A stretch of DNA of 64,000 nt from contig DAOUFI010000018.1 in NCBI GenBank assembly GCA_034430175.1, forward strand, positions 1-64,000, read 5' to 3'. A model generated the notes under the pieces. It had not been told where the DNA came from. It searched no databases and saw nothing but the letters and a program-made list of their open reading frames with translations. This document shows, one piece after another, positions 51,801-60,859 of this stretch. The translations under genes were made by a program, and so were the position numbers. Every line of letters begins with the position of its first letter. Within the stretch, counting starts at the first letter, position 1. The DNA comes from UBA6107 sp034430175 (GTDB lineage Bacteria > Chloroflexota > Anaerolineae > Anaerolineales > Anaerolineaceae).

Positions 51801-53204
51801 TCATGATTCGATATTGGAAACAGGTTGGTTTCCATGAGATTTTTGCGTGAGAGGCATTGTAAAGGTGACTGTGGTTCCTTCACCCACTTCGGATTCTAAC
51901 TCAATGGTTCCTCCGTGCGCCTGAACAAGGCTTTGAGCAATGGACAATCCTAATCCGCTGCCGCGGTAATCGGGAGTGGAACGGTCGTTCACTTTGTAAA
52001 AGCGATCGAATAGTTTATCCAGATGTTCTTGAGGAATTCCAGCACCATTATCACTGACTTCGATCACAGCCATGTCTTTTCTTGCAAAGGCTGTTAATTT
52101 GACCCAGCCGCCGGGATGGTTATTGCGAACGGCGTTATCGATCAGGATAAGCAGGATCTGTTTCAGCCTGACCTCATCAGCCATGACTTCGATGGGATCG
52201 GATTCGTAGCTGAGCGTTATATCGCTGACCGAAAAAGCCCGGTTGCTCTGGCGGATTGTATCTTCAAAGAGTTCCGGTAAAGCAAGTGGTTTCAATTCGA
52301 GGGGTAGGTGGTGAGCATCCAAACGCGAAAGCAGTAGCAGGTTTTCGATCAGTTTAGTCATGTGATTGGCGTCAGAGATCACGTCTTCAAGAACCTGTTT
52401 TTGAGCTTCGGATGTTGCGCTTCGTTGCGCTACTTCAACACCGGCGTGAATGAGGGTGAGGGGAGTACGTAATTCGTGGCTGGCGTTTGCCACGAAGGCT
52501 TGTTGTTTTTCCCAGGCAAGCTGCATGGGTTTGATTGAACGACTGGCAGACAGCCATGCTCCAAAACCTAATAGTAGAATGCAGATCAACCCAACAATGA
52601 TCATTCCCCGTAATAATTGATCCAACATGTATTGTTGTGCTTTCAACGACCGAGCCACCTGGATCAATCCAATGCCGTTGGTGATCGGGATTCGATAGGT
52701 GAGAACCCGAACGGGTGTGCCGTCAGTCAATTTGATCGTCCGAAAATCATAGCCATTGACGATTGCTGTGGATATGGCGTCCTTATCAATGGGAAGCCAG
52801 GTATTCGTCACCACGGCACCTTTGATTGGTGTTCCTTCGATGGTAAGCGGGATTACCTCGATATCGGCCAGTTCATTGATCTCCACCCTTTCGGAGGGAT
52901 CATCTTCGAGACTTGTGGTTCCTCCCATTAATTCATCGTTTTGGGCGATAACCGCGCTTGGGTCTTCCCCTGCCTTGATCAGATCACCATTGATAAGAGC
53001 GACGTAAAGATCAAGCGGCATGGGTAAGTTCAGAGAGGCGAACTGGAGACCCATTTTTTGCTTCAGCGCTTCGTCATTAACCTGACGCAGGTAATAATTG
53101 ACCATGGCATAGGTTCCCCCACCGATGGCAGCGGCCAGCACGATCCCAACAGCCAGGTAGACCAGCACCAGGCGAATGCGCAGGCGGTTAAGCAATGGTT
53201 TCAT
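51801..53204 (-). CDS. Sensor histidine kinase
   Basis: 467 residues from ATG 53204, inside the end of the regulator gene by 17 bp. Two helices (about 9-30 and 192-215) enclose a ~160-residue extracytoplasmic sensor with no recognised fold. The H box is ASHELRTPLTLI, and the ATPase has DNGAGIPQEHLDKLFDRFYK and GSGLGLSI. Typical OmpR-partner kinase. Divergent from the redox operon to its right, which it may control. Confidence 0.93.
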   Translation of the reverse strand: MKPLLNRLRIRLVLVYLAVGIVLAAAIGGGTYAMVNYYLRQVNDEALKQKMGLQFASLNLPMPLDLYVALINGDLIKAGEDPSAVIAQNDELMGGTTSLEDDPSERVEINELADIEVIPLTIEGTPIKGAVVTNTWLPIDKDAISTAIVNGYDFRTIKLTDGTPVRVLTYRIPITNGIGLIQVARSLKAQQYMLDQLLRGMIIVGLICILLLGFGAWLSASRSIKPMQLAWEKQQAFVANASHELRTPLTLIHAGVEVAQRSATSEAQKQVLEDVISDANHMTKLIENLLLLSRLDAHHLPLELKPLALPELFEDTIRQSNRAFSVSDITLSYESDPIEVMADEVRLKQILLILIDNAVRNNHPGGWVKLTAFARKDMAVIEVSDNGAGIPQEHLDKLFDRFYKVNDRSTPDYRGSGLGLSIAQSLVQAHGGTIELESEVGEGTTVTFTMPLTQKSHGNQPVSNIES

Positions 53205-53871
53205 CAAGACGGTACCCAAATCCCCTGACGGTCTCGATCGGATTCTTGCGGCCGTCGAGATTTAATTTCTGACGTAAATAGGAAATGTAAACATCCACCA
53301 TTTCGGGCTGGACATTGCTTTCGTACGACCAGACGTAATCAAGAATCTCCTGGCGGGAAAGCACCTGCCCGGGATGGCGCATAAAGAATTCAAGCAGGTC
53401 CCATTCCTTTTTTGTCAGGTCGATGGCATTTTCGGCTCGCCGCACGCTGTGAGCTTTGATATCCATCACCAGGCTGCCACGCCGTAACTCCCATGAGTCA
53501 ATAGCGGTCGGGTTCATGCGCCGTGTCAGCGCATGGATGCGGGCGATCAGTTCGTCAAAAGCGAAGGGTTTGGTCAGGTAATCATCCGCGCCGCTTTCCA
53601 GACCGGCCACCCTGTCTTCCACCTGACCACGCGCGGTGAGCATGAGAAGCCCGGTCGGCAGGCGGGCCGCTCTGACCTTGCGGCAAATCGTTGGTCCGTC
53701 CTGGCCGGGCAGCATCCAGTCAATAATAGCCACATCATGCACGCCACGTAATGCCAGTTCAAGGCCGGTATCACCGTCATTGGCAACATCCACACTAAAA
53801 TTTTCCTGTTCCAAAACACTGCTCACAAGCGCAGCCAAACGTTTATCATCTTCGATCAATAGAATTCTCAT
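53188..53871 (-). CDS. OmpR/PhoB-type response regulator
   Basis: 227 residues. Receiver with Asp 51 (IIDWMLPGQDG) and TKPFAFDEL, winged helix ending in VRGFGYRLDE. Overlaps the kinase by 17 bp. AGGA lies upstream, and a TATAAT on the minus strand is about 35 bp before the ATG. Shares an intergenic space of 155 bp with the PepSY operon. Confidence 0.95.
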   Translation of the reverse strand: MRILLIEDDKRLAALVSSVLEQENFSVDVANDGDTGLELALRGVHDVAIIDWMLPGQDGPTICRKVRAARLPTGLLMLTARGQVEDRVAGLESGADDYLTKPFAFDELIARIHALTRRMNPTAIDSWELRRGSLVMDIKAHSVRRAENAIDLTKKEWDLLEFFMRHPGQVLSRQEILDYVWSYESNVQPEMVDVYISYLRQKLNLDGRKNPIETVRGFGYRLDETIA

Positions 53872-54026
53872 AGATTATCCTGATTTTCATCTATTATACA
53901 TTTCACTTCCGCACACAATTTTACTTTTCAAACATTGGAAATTCTTTGGAAAAACTTCACTAATTTCCAATCTACAATTAAGGTATATTTGATATAAATA
54001 GTCTTAAATAACTGATATGGGAAAAA

Positions 54027-54686
54027 ATGAAAATTAAGATAACTGTTATTGCTTCGATATTTATTACTGTTATTATGCTTACAGTAGCTTATAGCGTCAC
54101 CTCAACGGTAGCCAAAAACAATGCCGCACAGGCTTCTGACGCCGCGCAAATAGCGGCGTATTATGCCACCCGTGAAGCTCAATACCAGAGTTTGATCGCA
54201 CAGGCAAACGACACCATCAGCCAGGCGAACCAACAAATCGTCTCGCTTCAATCTCAGGGACAAGCTTCTCCTACGGAATCAACATATCCTGTATCGGCTG
54301 ACCAGGCATTGACAATAGCTCAAAACGAAACGGGTGAGACAGCCTCCCAGGCTCCGACGCTTGTGAATTACAGCGGAGCAGTCGCGTACGAGGTCGTTTT
54401 TGCGGATGGGAAGGTCTACATTGATGCGAACAGTGGCAGTGTCCTTTACAGCGGGATATCCCATACGGTCACAGCTCAGCAAGCTGCGCAAATAGCCATA
54501 AATTATGTAGGGAATTCTCAGGTAATTGAAGTGATCAGCGGTTACTACAACGGAGTTACTGCATACCGAGTTACTTTCCAAAACGGGGAGATTGTCTTCA
54601 TCAACGCTTATGGATCGATCTTGGCAGTTCAACCACCCCCTGCGTCAAATTCAAGAAACGATTCTGAACATGAAGACGATGATTAA
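54027..54686 (+). CDS. Exported protein with PepSY-like repeats
   Basis: 219 residues. Signal anchor ITVIASIFITVIMLTVAYSV, a coiled-coil segment (YQSLIAQANDTISQANQQIV), then two PepSY-like units (SADQALTIAQNETGE... GKVYIDANSGSVLY and TAQQAAQIAINYVGN... EIVFINAYGSIL). PepSY domains occur with extracytoplasmic redox proteins. GGGAAA lies before the ATG. First gene of the ApbE operon. No FMN-attachment motif (SGA[ST]) is present; the nearest is NYSGAVAY. Confidence 0.82.
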   Translation: MKIKITVIASIFITVIMLTVAYSVTSTVAKNNAAQASDAAQIAAYYATREAQYQSLIAQANDTISQANQQIVSLQSQGQASPTESTYPVSADQALTIAQNETGETASQAPTLVNYSGAVAYEVVFADGKVYIDANSGSVLYSGISHTVTAQQAAQIAINYVGNSQVIEVISGYYNGVTAYRVTFQNGEIVFINAYGSILAVQPPPASNSRNDSEHEDDD

Positions 54687-54699
54687 CCACGGAGAATTT

Positions 54700-55038
54700 A
54701 TGAACCAGAATACTCATCAAACCCAAAGAAGAAGTTTCATATCTACCTCATTTAAATTTATGTTAGCTGCTGCGTCTATCGCAGGTACGGTCGGTCTGTG
54801 GGGTGTTTTCAGCAAAAAAGACGCACAGGCGTTCGCAGCAACGATCTCGGATTCACCGTTGCCAACCATCCTAACCCTTGTCCCCTTCCAGACAGCAAAT
54901 GCAGCGGCTGTACCCACGTCGGATACATCGATTTCATCTCTGCCAGTGGTTACTCAAGCACCGGTAAACAACTCAACCCAGATCGTTCAGTTGAACCAAC
55001 CCAGCCCTGTGACGAATACCAAGTCATCGCGCCCATGA
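54700..55038 (+). CDS. Small exported protein with twin-arginine-like start
   Basis: 112 residues from ATG 54700, GGAG upstream. The start NTHQTQRRSFISTSFKFML has the RRxFI pattern of Tat signals, followed by a hydrophobic run and a Ser/Thr/Pro-rich, low-complexity remainder. No cofactor motif is seen. It overlaps apbE by 4 bp, so it belongs to the redox module. Confidence 0.7.
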   Translation: MNQNTHQTQRRSFISTSFKFMLAAASIAGTVGLWGVFSKKDAQAFAATISDSPLPTILTLVPFQTANAAAVPTSDTSISSLPVVTQAPVNNSTQIVQLNQPSPVTNTKSSRP

Positions 55039-55988
55039 TCACAACTGAGTTCCGGGCAATGGGTTCGCGAATTTTCCTGGCCATGGATTCCGAAAAGGAT
55101 CTCTGGTCGAATTTCCGTGAATCTGTTATGCAACGCTTCGAAGAGTGGGAACAATCTCTCAGTCGGTTTCGATCGACCTCAGAATTGAGCGAGGTGAACC
55201 GCCATTCAGGTCAATGGCAACAGGTCAGTGATACCTTCTGGCAGGTACTCACGCTGGCATTGCAGGTTGAGCAAGAAACGCAGGGAATTATCACCCCTGC
55301 GGTACTGGATGCGCTTGAGGCTGCCGGATACACAATCAATTTTGAAGACCTGGGCAATACGGCCGATCGCTGGCTGCGGCAACCGCTGCCAACTCTTGCA
55401 AATGTGCGGGAGATCGAACTTGATGAATCCAATCATGCCATCAAACTTCCGCATGGACTTCGCCTTGATTTTGGTGGTGTTGCCAAAGGGTGGGCTGTTC
55501 ATCAAACCATGCTGATGTTGAGGGAATATGCCCCTGTGCTGGTAGACGGCGGTGGTGACATCGCGGTCAGTGGTCCAATGCAGGATGGCAGTGCCTGGCC
55601 GATCGGGATTACTGATCCAATGAATGCTTCGGCCAACCTGGGGTTGGTGATGCTTTCGTCTGGAGGGGTGGCCACTTCAGGCCGTGATTACCGGCGTTGG
55701 CAGGTAAATGGTCATTGGCAGCATCATCTGATCGATCCGCGTACCCAGAAGCCTGCAGATACTGATGTTCTTGCGGCCACTGTCATTGCTGCGAGTGTCA
55801 TGGATGCGGAAAAACATAGCAAACAATGTCTTATTCTTGGCAGCAGCGAGGCGCAAAGGTTGGACTCGCCAAAGGATATCGCATTTTTGCTGGTGCTGGA
55901 GGATGGCAGAACCATCGAAAGCAATAATTTTGATCAATTCAGGTGGAAAGAATCATGCAAAGCAACACACGACAAGATTTTAATATAG
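55035..55988 (+). CDS. apbE: FAD:protein FMN transferase (ApbE)
   Basis: 317 residues. MGSRIFLAMD at the start, LDFGGVAKGWAVHQTM around 150, VDGGGDIAVSG and the SSGGVATSGRDYRRW motif followed by HHLIDPRTQKPAD are the ApbE signatures. It attaches FMN covalently to Ser/Thr of exported proteins. No signal peptide is visible in the chosen reading, so it may act inside or be exported with the Tat-like partner. Overlaps both neighbours. Confidence 0.93.
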   Translation: MITTEFRAMGSRIFLAMDSEKDLWSNFRESVMQRFEEWEQSLSRFRSTSELSEVNRHSGQWQQVSDTFWQVLTLALQVEQETQGIITPAVLDALEAAGYTINFEDLGNTADRWLRQPLPTLANVREIELDESNHAIKLPHGLRLDFGGVAKGWAVHQTMLMLREYAPVLVDGGGDIAVSGPMQDGSAWPIGITDPMNASANLGLVMLSSGGVATSGRDYRRWQVNGHWQHHLIDPRTQKPADTDVLAATVIAASVMDAEKHSKQCLILGSSEAQRLDSPKDIAFLLVLEDGRTIESNNFDQFRWKESCKATHDKILI

Positions 55989-56689
55989 ATGATGTTTCTC
56001 CTCAGATTGGGCCAGTGGCATTCTTTATCTACCTGCTGGCGGCCATCTGGGGTGTGGTGATGGGATTGACCATTCTGCCGCTTGTTTTACCGGGAATGGC
56101 ACAATCCATAATTTCCACCCAACCCAAGGTTTTCTGGTATCTTTCCAGGGGCAGCGCGTTGGTGGCGTACGGGTTACTGTGGTTCTCAATGGTGCTTGGG
56201 GTGGGGGTGACCAACAAGCTGGCTGCCAAATGGCCTGGATTGGGCAAGACAAATGAACTGCACCAGTATGTCAGTATCCTCGGCATTGCATTTGGGCTGT
56301 TTCATGGATTGATCCTGCTGGGCGACCAGTATTCAAACTTCAAACTCGTTCAGATTTTGGTGCCATTTACCACGTCCACTTATCGACCGCTGGGGGTGGG
56401 ACTCGGACAGATCGGTTTTTATTTGTGGCTGATCATACTGGGCAGTTTCTACTTGCGCAAACGCATTGGCTCGAAAGTCTGGCGCTTCATTCACTATTTC
56501 ACCTACCTAACTTATGGAAGCGTTTTGGTTCACGCGCTCCTGGCAGGATCGGACGCGGGATTGAAAATCACCCAGATCTATTATTGGGTCACAGGAGGGT
56601 TGCTGCTCTTCCTTACGGTGTACCGGATCTTCTATGAGATCACGGCAGTATCTGAAAAGCGTAAACGGGTCGCTGTGATTCGCGGTTAG
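55955..56689 (+). CDS. Ferric-reductase-like haem membrane protein
   Basis: 244 residues, ATG 55955 with AGGTGG upstream. Six or so helices; paired histidines HQYVSILGIAFGLFH and HYFTYLTYGSVLVH, spaced 14 and 13 residues, are the two-haem ligand pattern of the FRD/MsrQ family. It moves electrons across the membrane, likely to a flavoprotein made by ApbE. No cytoplasmic FAD/NAD domain is attached, so the electron donor is quinol or another protein. Confidence 0.87.
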   Translation: MQSNTRQDFNIDDVSPQIGPVAFFIYLLAAIWGVVMGLTILPLVLPGMAQSIISTQPKVFWYLSRGSALVAYGLLWFSMVLGVGVTNKLAAKWPGLGKTNELHQYVSILGIAFGLFHGLILLGDQYSNFKLVQILVPFTTSTYRPLGVGLGQIGFYLWLIILGSFYLRKRIGSKVWRFIHYFTYLTYGSVLVHALLAGSDAGLKITQIYYWVTGGLLLFLTVYRIFYEITAVSEKRKRVAVIRG

Positions 56690-56782
56690 GGTATGGTCAT
56701 TTGAGAGCCCCTTGATTTTTCCAGATGCGTATGTTTTTCTTTCTTACTTCAGAGGAGAATAGGGCTAGTAACTTGTTTTCTA

Positions 56783-56812
56783 TTGAAATAGCATGATATC
56801 CGTGTTATCATG
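56783..56812 (+). promoter_or_regulatory. Promoter and palindromic operator of higBA
   Basis: TTGAAA (56783-56788), exactly 17 bases, TATCAT (56806-56811). The palindrome CATGATA-N7-TATCATG (56792-56812) covers the spacer and -10. The toxin ATG follows 6 nt after the -10, with no ribosome site, so the transcript is probably leaderless. Confidence 0.75.
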
Positions 56813-56817
56813 TTTTC

Positions 56818-57111
56818 ATGATCGAATCATTCGCGGCCAAAGGGACGGAAGATATCTTCAACGGCATCAATTCGCAGGATGCCAGAAAAACCTGTCCTTC
56901 TTCTTGTTGGCATATCGCAGCGAGGAAATTGGATCAATTGGATTCAGTCATTGAATTGGTAGAATTAAAGATACCACCTGGCAATCATCTGGAGAGCTTA
57001 TCCGGTGACCGAAAAGGACAATATAGTATTCGCGTCAATGAAAAATATCGGATTTGCTTCATTTGGACGCAGAGAGGCCCGAGTGGAGTAGAGATTGTCG
57101 ATTACCATTGA
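56818..57111 (+). CDS. higB: HigB/RelE-family toxin
   Basis: 97 residues: MIESFAAKGTEDIFNG, ARRKL-like AARKLDQLDSV, then GNHLESLSGDRKGQYSIRVNEKYRICF and the C-terminal VEIVDYH. It is a ribosome-dependent mRNA nuclease in studied members. It lies 21 bp ahead of the antitoxin, toxin first, the HigBA order. The usual catalytic residues (Arg, Lys and His in the C-terminal part) are visible. Confidence 0.93.
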   Translation: MIESFAAKGTEDIFNGINSQDARKTCPSSCWHIAARKLDQLDSVIELVELKIPPGNHLESLSGDRKGQYSIRVNEKYRICFIWTQRGPSGVEIVDYH

Positions 57112-57132
57112 TGGTAATTTTATGGAGAAAAA

Positions 57133-57444
57133 ATGATCCGCATTCCTACAAACAGAACCCCCACTCATCCCGGCGAAATGTTGCTGGAAGAGTTCTTGAT
57201 TCCCATGGAAATCACTCAACGGCAACTTGCAGATGGCATTCACGTGCCTTACCAGCGAGTGAATGACATTGTCAATGGCCGCCGCGGGATCACTCCAAGC
57301 ACAGCGCTTCGGTTGGCAAAATATTTCAATACATCGGCTGATTTTTGGATGAATGTGCAGTTGAGATGGGAGATGTATTTTGCTCAAAAAGAAGAATCAG
57401 ATGAGTTGAAAGAAATCTCGTCTTTGCCGGTGCCAATGCATTAA
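57133..57444 (+). CDS. higA: HigA-family antitoxin (XRE type)
   Basis: 103 residues. TPTHPGEMLLEEFLIPMEITQRQLADGI and YQRVNDIVNGRRGITPSTALRLAKYFNTS are the HigA helix-turn-helix. It neutralises HigB and represses the operon through the palindrome upstream. TGGAGA precedes the ATG. Confidence 0.95.
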   Translation: MIRIPTNRTPTHPGEMLLEEFLIPMEITQRQLADGIHVPYQRVNDIVNGRRGITPSTALRLAKYFNTSADFWMNVQLRWEMYFAQKEESDELKEISSLPVPMH

Positions 57445-57507
57445 CATTTTCTAGTCTCGAAAAGTTTAAAACCAGACCCACAGATATACAAAATGGGGAT
57501 GGGATGA

Positions 57508-58671
57508 TCATCCTTTAATCGATCCCAGTGGTTCCAATTTAACCATGATCTCCACCAGGTCTTTCTGATTCTCCATGACCCTGTCGATATCTTTATACGC
57601 TCCCGGAGCTTCGTCTAATCCACGGGTGGAATATAACCCATGAATGATGCCCTTCATTTTTTCCTGCTCGTATGCGAGTGAAAGGCTTCGTTGAGCTTCG
57701 CGTCTGCCCATCCGCCGCCCGGCGCCGTGTGAACAGGATTGAAAGCTTTCCGGGTTCCCCAGCCCTTTGACGATATAGCTGCTTGTCCCCATCGAACCGG
57801 GGATGATGCCCACGCTATCCAATGTGGCTTTGGTGGCTCCCTTGCGGTGGACCAAAACTTGCTGACCGTAATGTTCTTCAAAGGCAGCGTAATTGTGGTG
57901 GATGTTGATGCGTTCGATGATCCCCGCTCCTGCGACGTTGCCCAGGATCTCGGCGACGCGGTCCATCATGAGTGCGCGGTTGGCCAACGCGAATTCGCAG
58001 CAATAATTCATCGCGGCGAAGTAATCCTTGCCATCGCGGCTCTCGATGGGTAAAAACGCCAGGTCGCGGTCGGGCAGGTTGATCGGTGACTTGTTGAGAA
58101 GCGCCAGCGCACGTTTGTGGAAGAACTCAGCCGTCTTGAGGCCGAAATTGCGGCTGCCGGAATGGATCATCACCCAGATGTGACCGTCGTCACCTTTTTG
58201 TATCTCGATAAAGTGATTCCCACTGCCCAGCGTTCCCAATTGGCGCCGCGCTGATTTCAGCTCCTGCTGGATGATCTCAATGTCTGGTGCGTCGTGGAAT
58301 CCCTTCCAGGGTTGATCGGAGGTTTGGTGGTCGAAACCCACCGGAATGACTCCTTTCACCCGTTCCAGAATTTCACGCAGGTCTCGCTCCTCGATCGTCT
58401 TGAGCGTCGTTTTCGCCGCGTACATGCCGCAGCCGATATCCACTCCGACGGCATTGGGAACGATCATTCCGTCAGTTGCCAGCACTCCACCGATGGGCAT
58501 GCCGAAACCCTGGTGTGCGTCGGGCATGATCGCCACCCACTTCCAGGCAAAGGGCAGGTTGGCCAGGTTGCGTGCCTGTTCCAGCGCGCCGGATTCGATG
58601 TCATCCAGCCACAATTTGATTGGAATGCGTTCGCTCGAAATGATCTTTTTCACGTTTCCATTGTAAACCAT
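57508..58671 (-). CDS. rtcB: RtcB-type RNA ligase
   Basis: 387 residues. PDAHQGFGMPIGGVLA, NAVGVDIGCGMYAA and the guanylated His of SCSHGAGRRMGRREA are present, together with the C-terminal YSTRGLDEAPGAYKD. It joins 2',3'-cyclic phosphate and 5'-OH RNA ends in a GTP- and Mn-dependent reaction. Shorter than E. coli RtcB (408) but complete; it belongs to the RtcB2-like subgroup. No archease gene is adjacent. Length fits. Confidence 0.95.
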   Translation of the reverse strand: MVYNGNVKKIISSERIPIKLWLDDIESGALEQARNLANLPFAWKWVAIMPDAHQGFGMPIGGVLATDGMIVPNAVGVDIGCGMYAAKTTLKTIEERDLREILERVKGVIPVGFDHQTSDQPWKGFHDAPDIEIIQQELKSARRQLGTLGSGNHFIEIQKGDDGHIWVMIHSGSRNFGLKTAEFFHKRALALLNKSPINLPDRDLAFLPIESRDGKDYFAAMNYCCEFALANRALMMDRVAEILGNVAGAGIIERINIHHNYAAFEEHYGQQVLVHRKGATKATLDSVGIIPGSMGTSSYIVKGLGNPESFQSCSHGAGRRMGRREAQRSLSLAYEQEKMKGIIHGLYSTRGLDEAPGAYKDIDRVMENQKDLVEIMVKLEPLGSIKG

Positions 58672-58677
58672 TACAAA

Positions 58678-58706
58678 TCCCCAACCTATGGTTCACTGGT
58701 TGGGGA
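58678..58706 (-). terminator. Terminator after the EEP membrane protein gene
   Basis: TCCCCAACC / GGTTGGGGA perfect 9-bp stem, followed on the minus strand by TTTG. It lies only 7 bp upstream of the rtcB ATG, so rtcB would need read-through or another promoter. Confidence 0.75.
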
Positions 58707-58732
58707 TGTTGGAGGTTGGGATTGTCGGGCTA

Positions 58733-60709
58733 TTACCAGACCAATTCCGTGTAATGTACAGCATGGTCGGTGGCTGAGTCGGGCGTCAGCACGTACACCG
58801 GATCGACTGCCTGCAGGATGGGGGAGATGAAGATGTGGTCGATGCGGTTCTCTCCCGACATGTCCGTGCCGTCCGTACTGATCTTGCTGGGGTAGATGCT
58901 CGTCCACACGTTGGTGTAGATGCTGTTGATCAGTTTATAGGCGTCTTCGTAATCGCGAAGGTTGTAATCGCCAAGGGCGATAACGTAGGGTTTATCCTTC
59001 GAGATATCGATCAATGACTTCGCGAACGACATATCCACCGTGTCGGAGCCATCCGGATGGACATCGAAGAACGAGAAAATTTTATCGCCCACGGTGATAT
59101 CAGCGGCAGCAATGGCGTTTTCATCCTTGTCGCTGTAGATATAGATAGTGCGGGTGTTTTCCAGAGGGTACTTCGAGATCAGCGAAGTGCCGTAGGTGCC
59201 ATTGACCGTGGTGGGGCCGAAATAAGAATAATATCCCAGACTATCGGCATAGAAACGCACGTAATCGTTGTTGTTGAGCGAGATGCGGGTCGAATCAGTT
59301 TCCTGCATCGAAAGCACGTCAGGTGAGACCTTACGGATCAGGGCCAGTTGGCGATCATACGATTTCTCACCATTGACGTCGTTGGCTTGCTGAATATTGA
59401 AGGTCATCACCCTAATCGAAGTACGCTCACCGGCGGGAAGCTCTACATGTTTCACCGGCAGAGCAGTGAGGATCGTTGCGGCCAGGATCACAACGAGAGC
59501 AGCCCCCCAACTCCAATGGAAGGTTTTTGCCGCTGCCACATCGGAGGATTTCCTTGAACCAACCGCCCATGCGAGTAGACTGATCAGTGCTGCCAGCAGG
59601 AAGTAGGTCAGCCAGTATTTGCCGCGGAAGAAATCACCCAGCGGTACATACCCCCAAACATTGGTGAAGATATTTGCGAACACCATCAGGATGACGACGA
59701 AGCTTCCTAAAAGTATCCCGGGTACGAGTGCACGGGGTGAGGGAGTTGATTCATTGAATGGAGAGAGCAATTTCTGCATGTCCAGGAAGATCACCGGGAA
59801 GAGCAGTAAGGTGAGCGCCAGGCTCAACATCTGCAACGTGGTTGGACCAGTAACCACGAAGGTTTCTTCGGGTAAGGTGGGAAGCGCGGCTTCCTGCAAA
59901 GCAATGGTGAGAGTCAAAAACGCGGTGAAGAGCACATTCCAGATAAGCAGGAAGGAACGGGTGACTTTATTGGTCCACCCGGGAAAAAGTAATATTGAAA
60001 ACACCCAGGCAGCAGAAAGCACGGCAACTGCGCTCACGATAAGAGTGTAGTTCCCTTGCGTCCAGCGGGTAATGACTGCCGGAGCCGAGAATGCGAACCA
60101 GGCCAGTTCCAGCACGAAGAACCAACCGAGTACCGCGGGAGTGGTACCGGGGGTTTTCTTCGCGGCGGGTTCGGTGGTAATCGCTTGTGGGGCAAGTTTC
60201 CAAAGCGTGATCCCCAATATCACCATTAACACGATCCCGCTCCAACCACCGGCAGGGGTAAGTGAATACTCGACGCCGTGATAGGCGGTCCGTAGCAGCA
60301 CCGAGAAGCTGATCGCCAACGCGAGGCCGGTGCCAGCCCACAGACTAAGCTGTCTTCGGCTGTCGTCTTGCGGTAGGGTACGCATCAGTAGGAAGAACAG
60401 GCTGACAACCGCGCACACAGCCAGTCCTGAGTCGATCATGCGCGGGAGTACTTTCAGCCAGGGCAGGATGCTTCTGGTTACCAGGAGTACTGCGAAACTG
60501 ATCCACAGCAATCCCCGTGGGAATTTCTTGTAGAAGGGGAGAAGCAGCAGTGGGGTAAAGAAGAACAACACCCCAACCACTTTCGCGTCCAGGCTGGAGT
60601 GGAGCAGATCCAGAAGGTAGATCGATTCCACCAGCGTCCCCGCCATTTGAATGAAGGATAGAAAAATGATCCCAAATGCCAGGATAAGCAAGCTATTCCT
60701 TTTCATCAT
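58733..60709 (-). CDS. Polytopic membrane protein with C-terminal EEP phosphoesterase domain
   Basis: 658 residues. About 10-11 helices over the first ~410 residues, then an endonuclease/exonuclease/phosphatase domain: VMTFNIQQANDVNGE, DVLSMQETDS, TYGTSLISKYPL, VIALGDYNLRDYEDA, NRIDHIFIS and the terminal TDHAVHY. All catalytic elements are present. The EEP domain faces outside, so it may cleave phospholipid head groups or extracellular nucleic acids. GGGAG before the ATG. Substrate not shown. Confidence 0.87.
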   Translation of the reverse strand: MMKRNSLLILAFGIIFLSFIQMAGTLVESIYLLDLLHSSLDAKVVGVLFFFTPLLLLPFYKKFPRGLLWISFAVLLVTRSILPWLKVLPRMIDSGLAVCAVVSLFFLLMRTLPQDDSRRQLSLWAGTGLALAISFSVLLRTAYHGVEYSLTPAGGWSGIVLMVILGITLWKLAPQAITTEPAAKKTPGTTPAVLGWFFVLELAWFAFSAPAVITRWTQGNYTLIVSAVAVLSAAWVFSILLFPGWTNKVTRSFLLIWNVLFTAFLTLTIALQEAALPTLPEETFVVTGPTTLQMLSLALTLLLFPVIFLDMQKLLSPFNESTPSPRALVPGILLGSFVVILMVFANIFTNVWGYVPLGDFFRGKYWLTYFLLAALISLLAWAVGSRKSSDVAAAKTFHWSWGAALVVILAATILTALPVKHVELPAGERTSIRVMTFNIQQANDVNGEKSYDRQLALIRKVSPDVLSMQETDSTRISLNNNDYVRFYADSLGYYSYFGPTTVNGTYGTSLISKYPLENTRTIYIYSDKDENAIAAADITVGDKIFSFFDVHPDGSDTVDMSFAKSLIDISKDKPYVIALGDYNLRDYEDAYKLINSIYTNVWTSIYPSKISTDGTDMSGENRIDHIFISPILQAVDPVYVLTPDSATDHAVHYTELVW

Positions 60710-60795
60710 GAAGTCTCCCAGTTTGGATTTTTATTTCATGGTCACTTTACTTTAACACCATTTCTGAAGAAAGATACCAGATTTCCTAATAACAA

Positions 60796-60820
60796 AATTA
60801 TTTCCGCGTTGTCGCGGAAA
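60796..60820 (-). terminator. Terminator of the pst operon
   Basis: TTTCCGCG / CGCGGAAA perfect 8-bp stem, followed on the minus strand by TAATTTTG. Confidence 0.7.
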
Positions 60821-60859
60821 TTGGAGGGTGTTGGAATAAAAAAATGGTTTCTGAACGCT

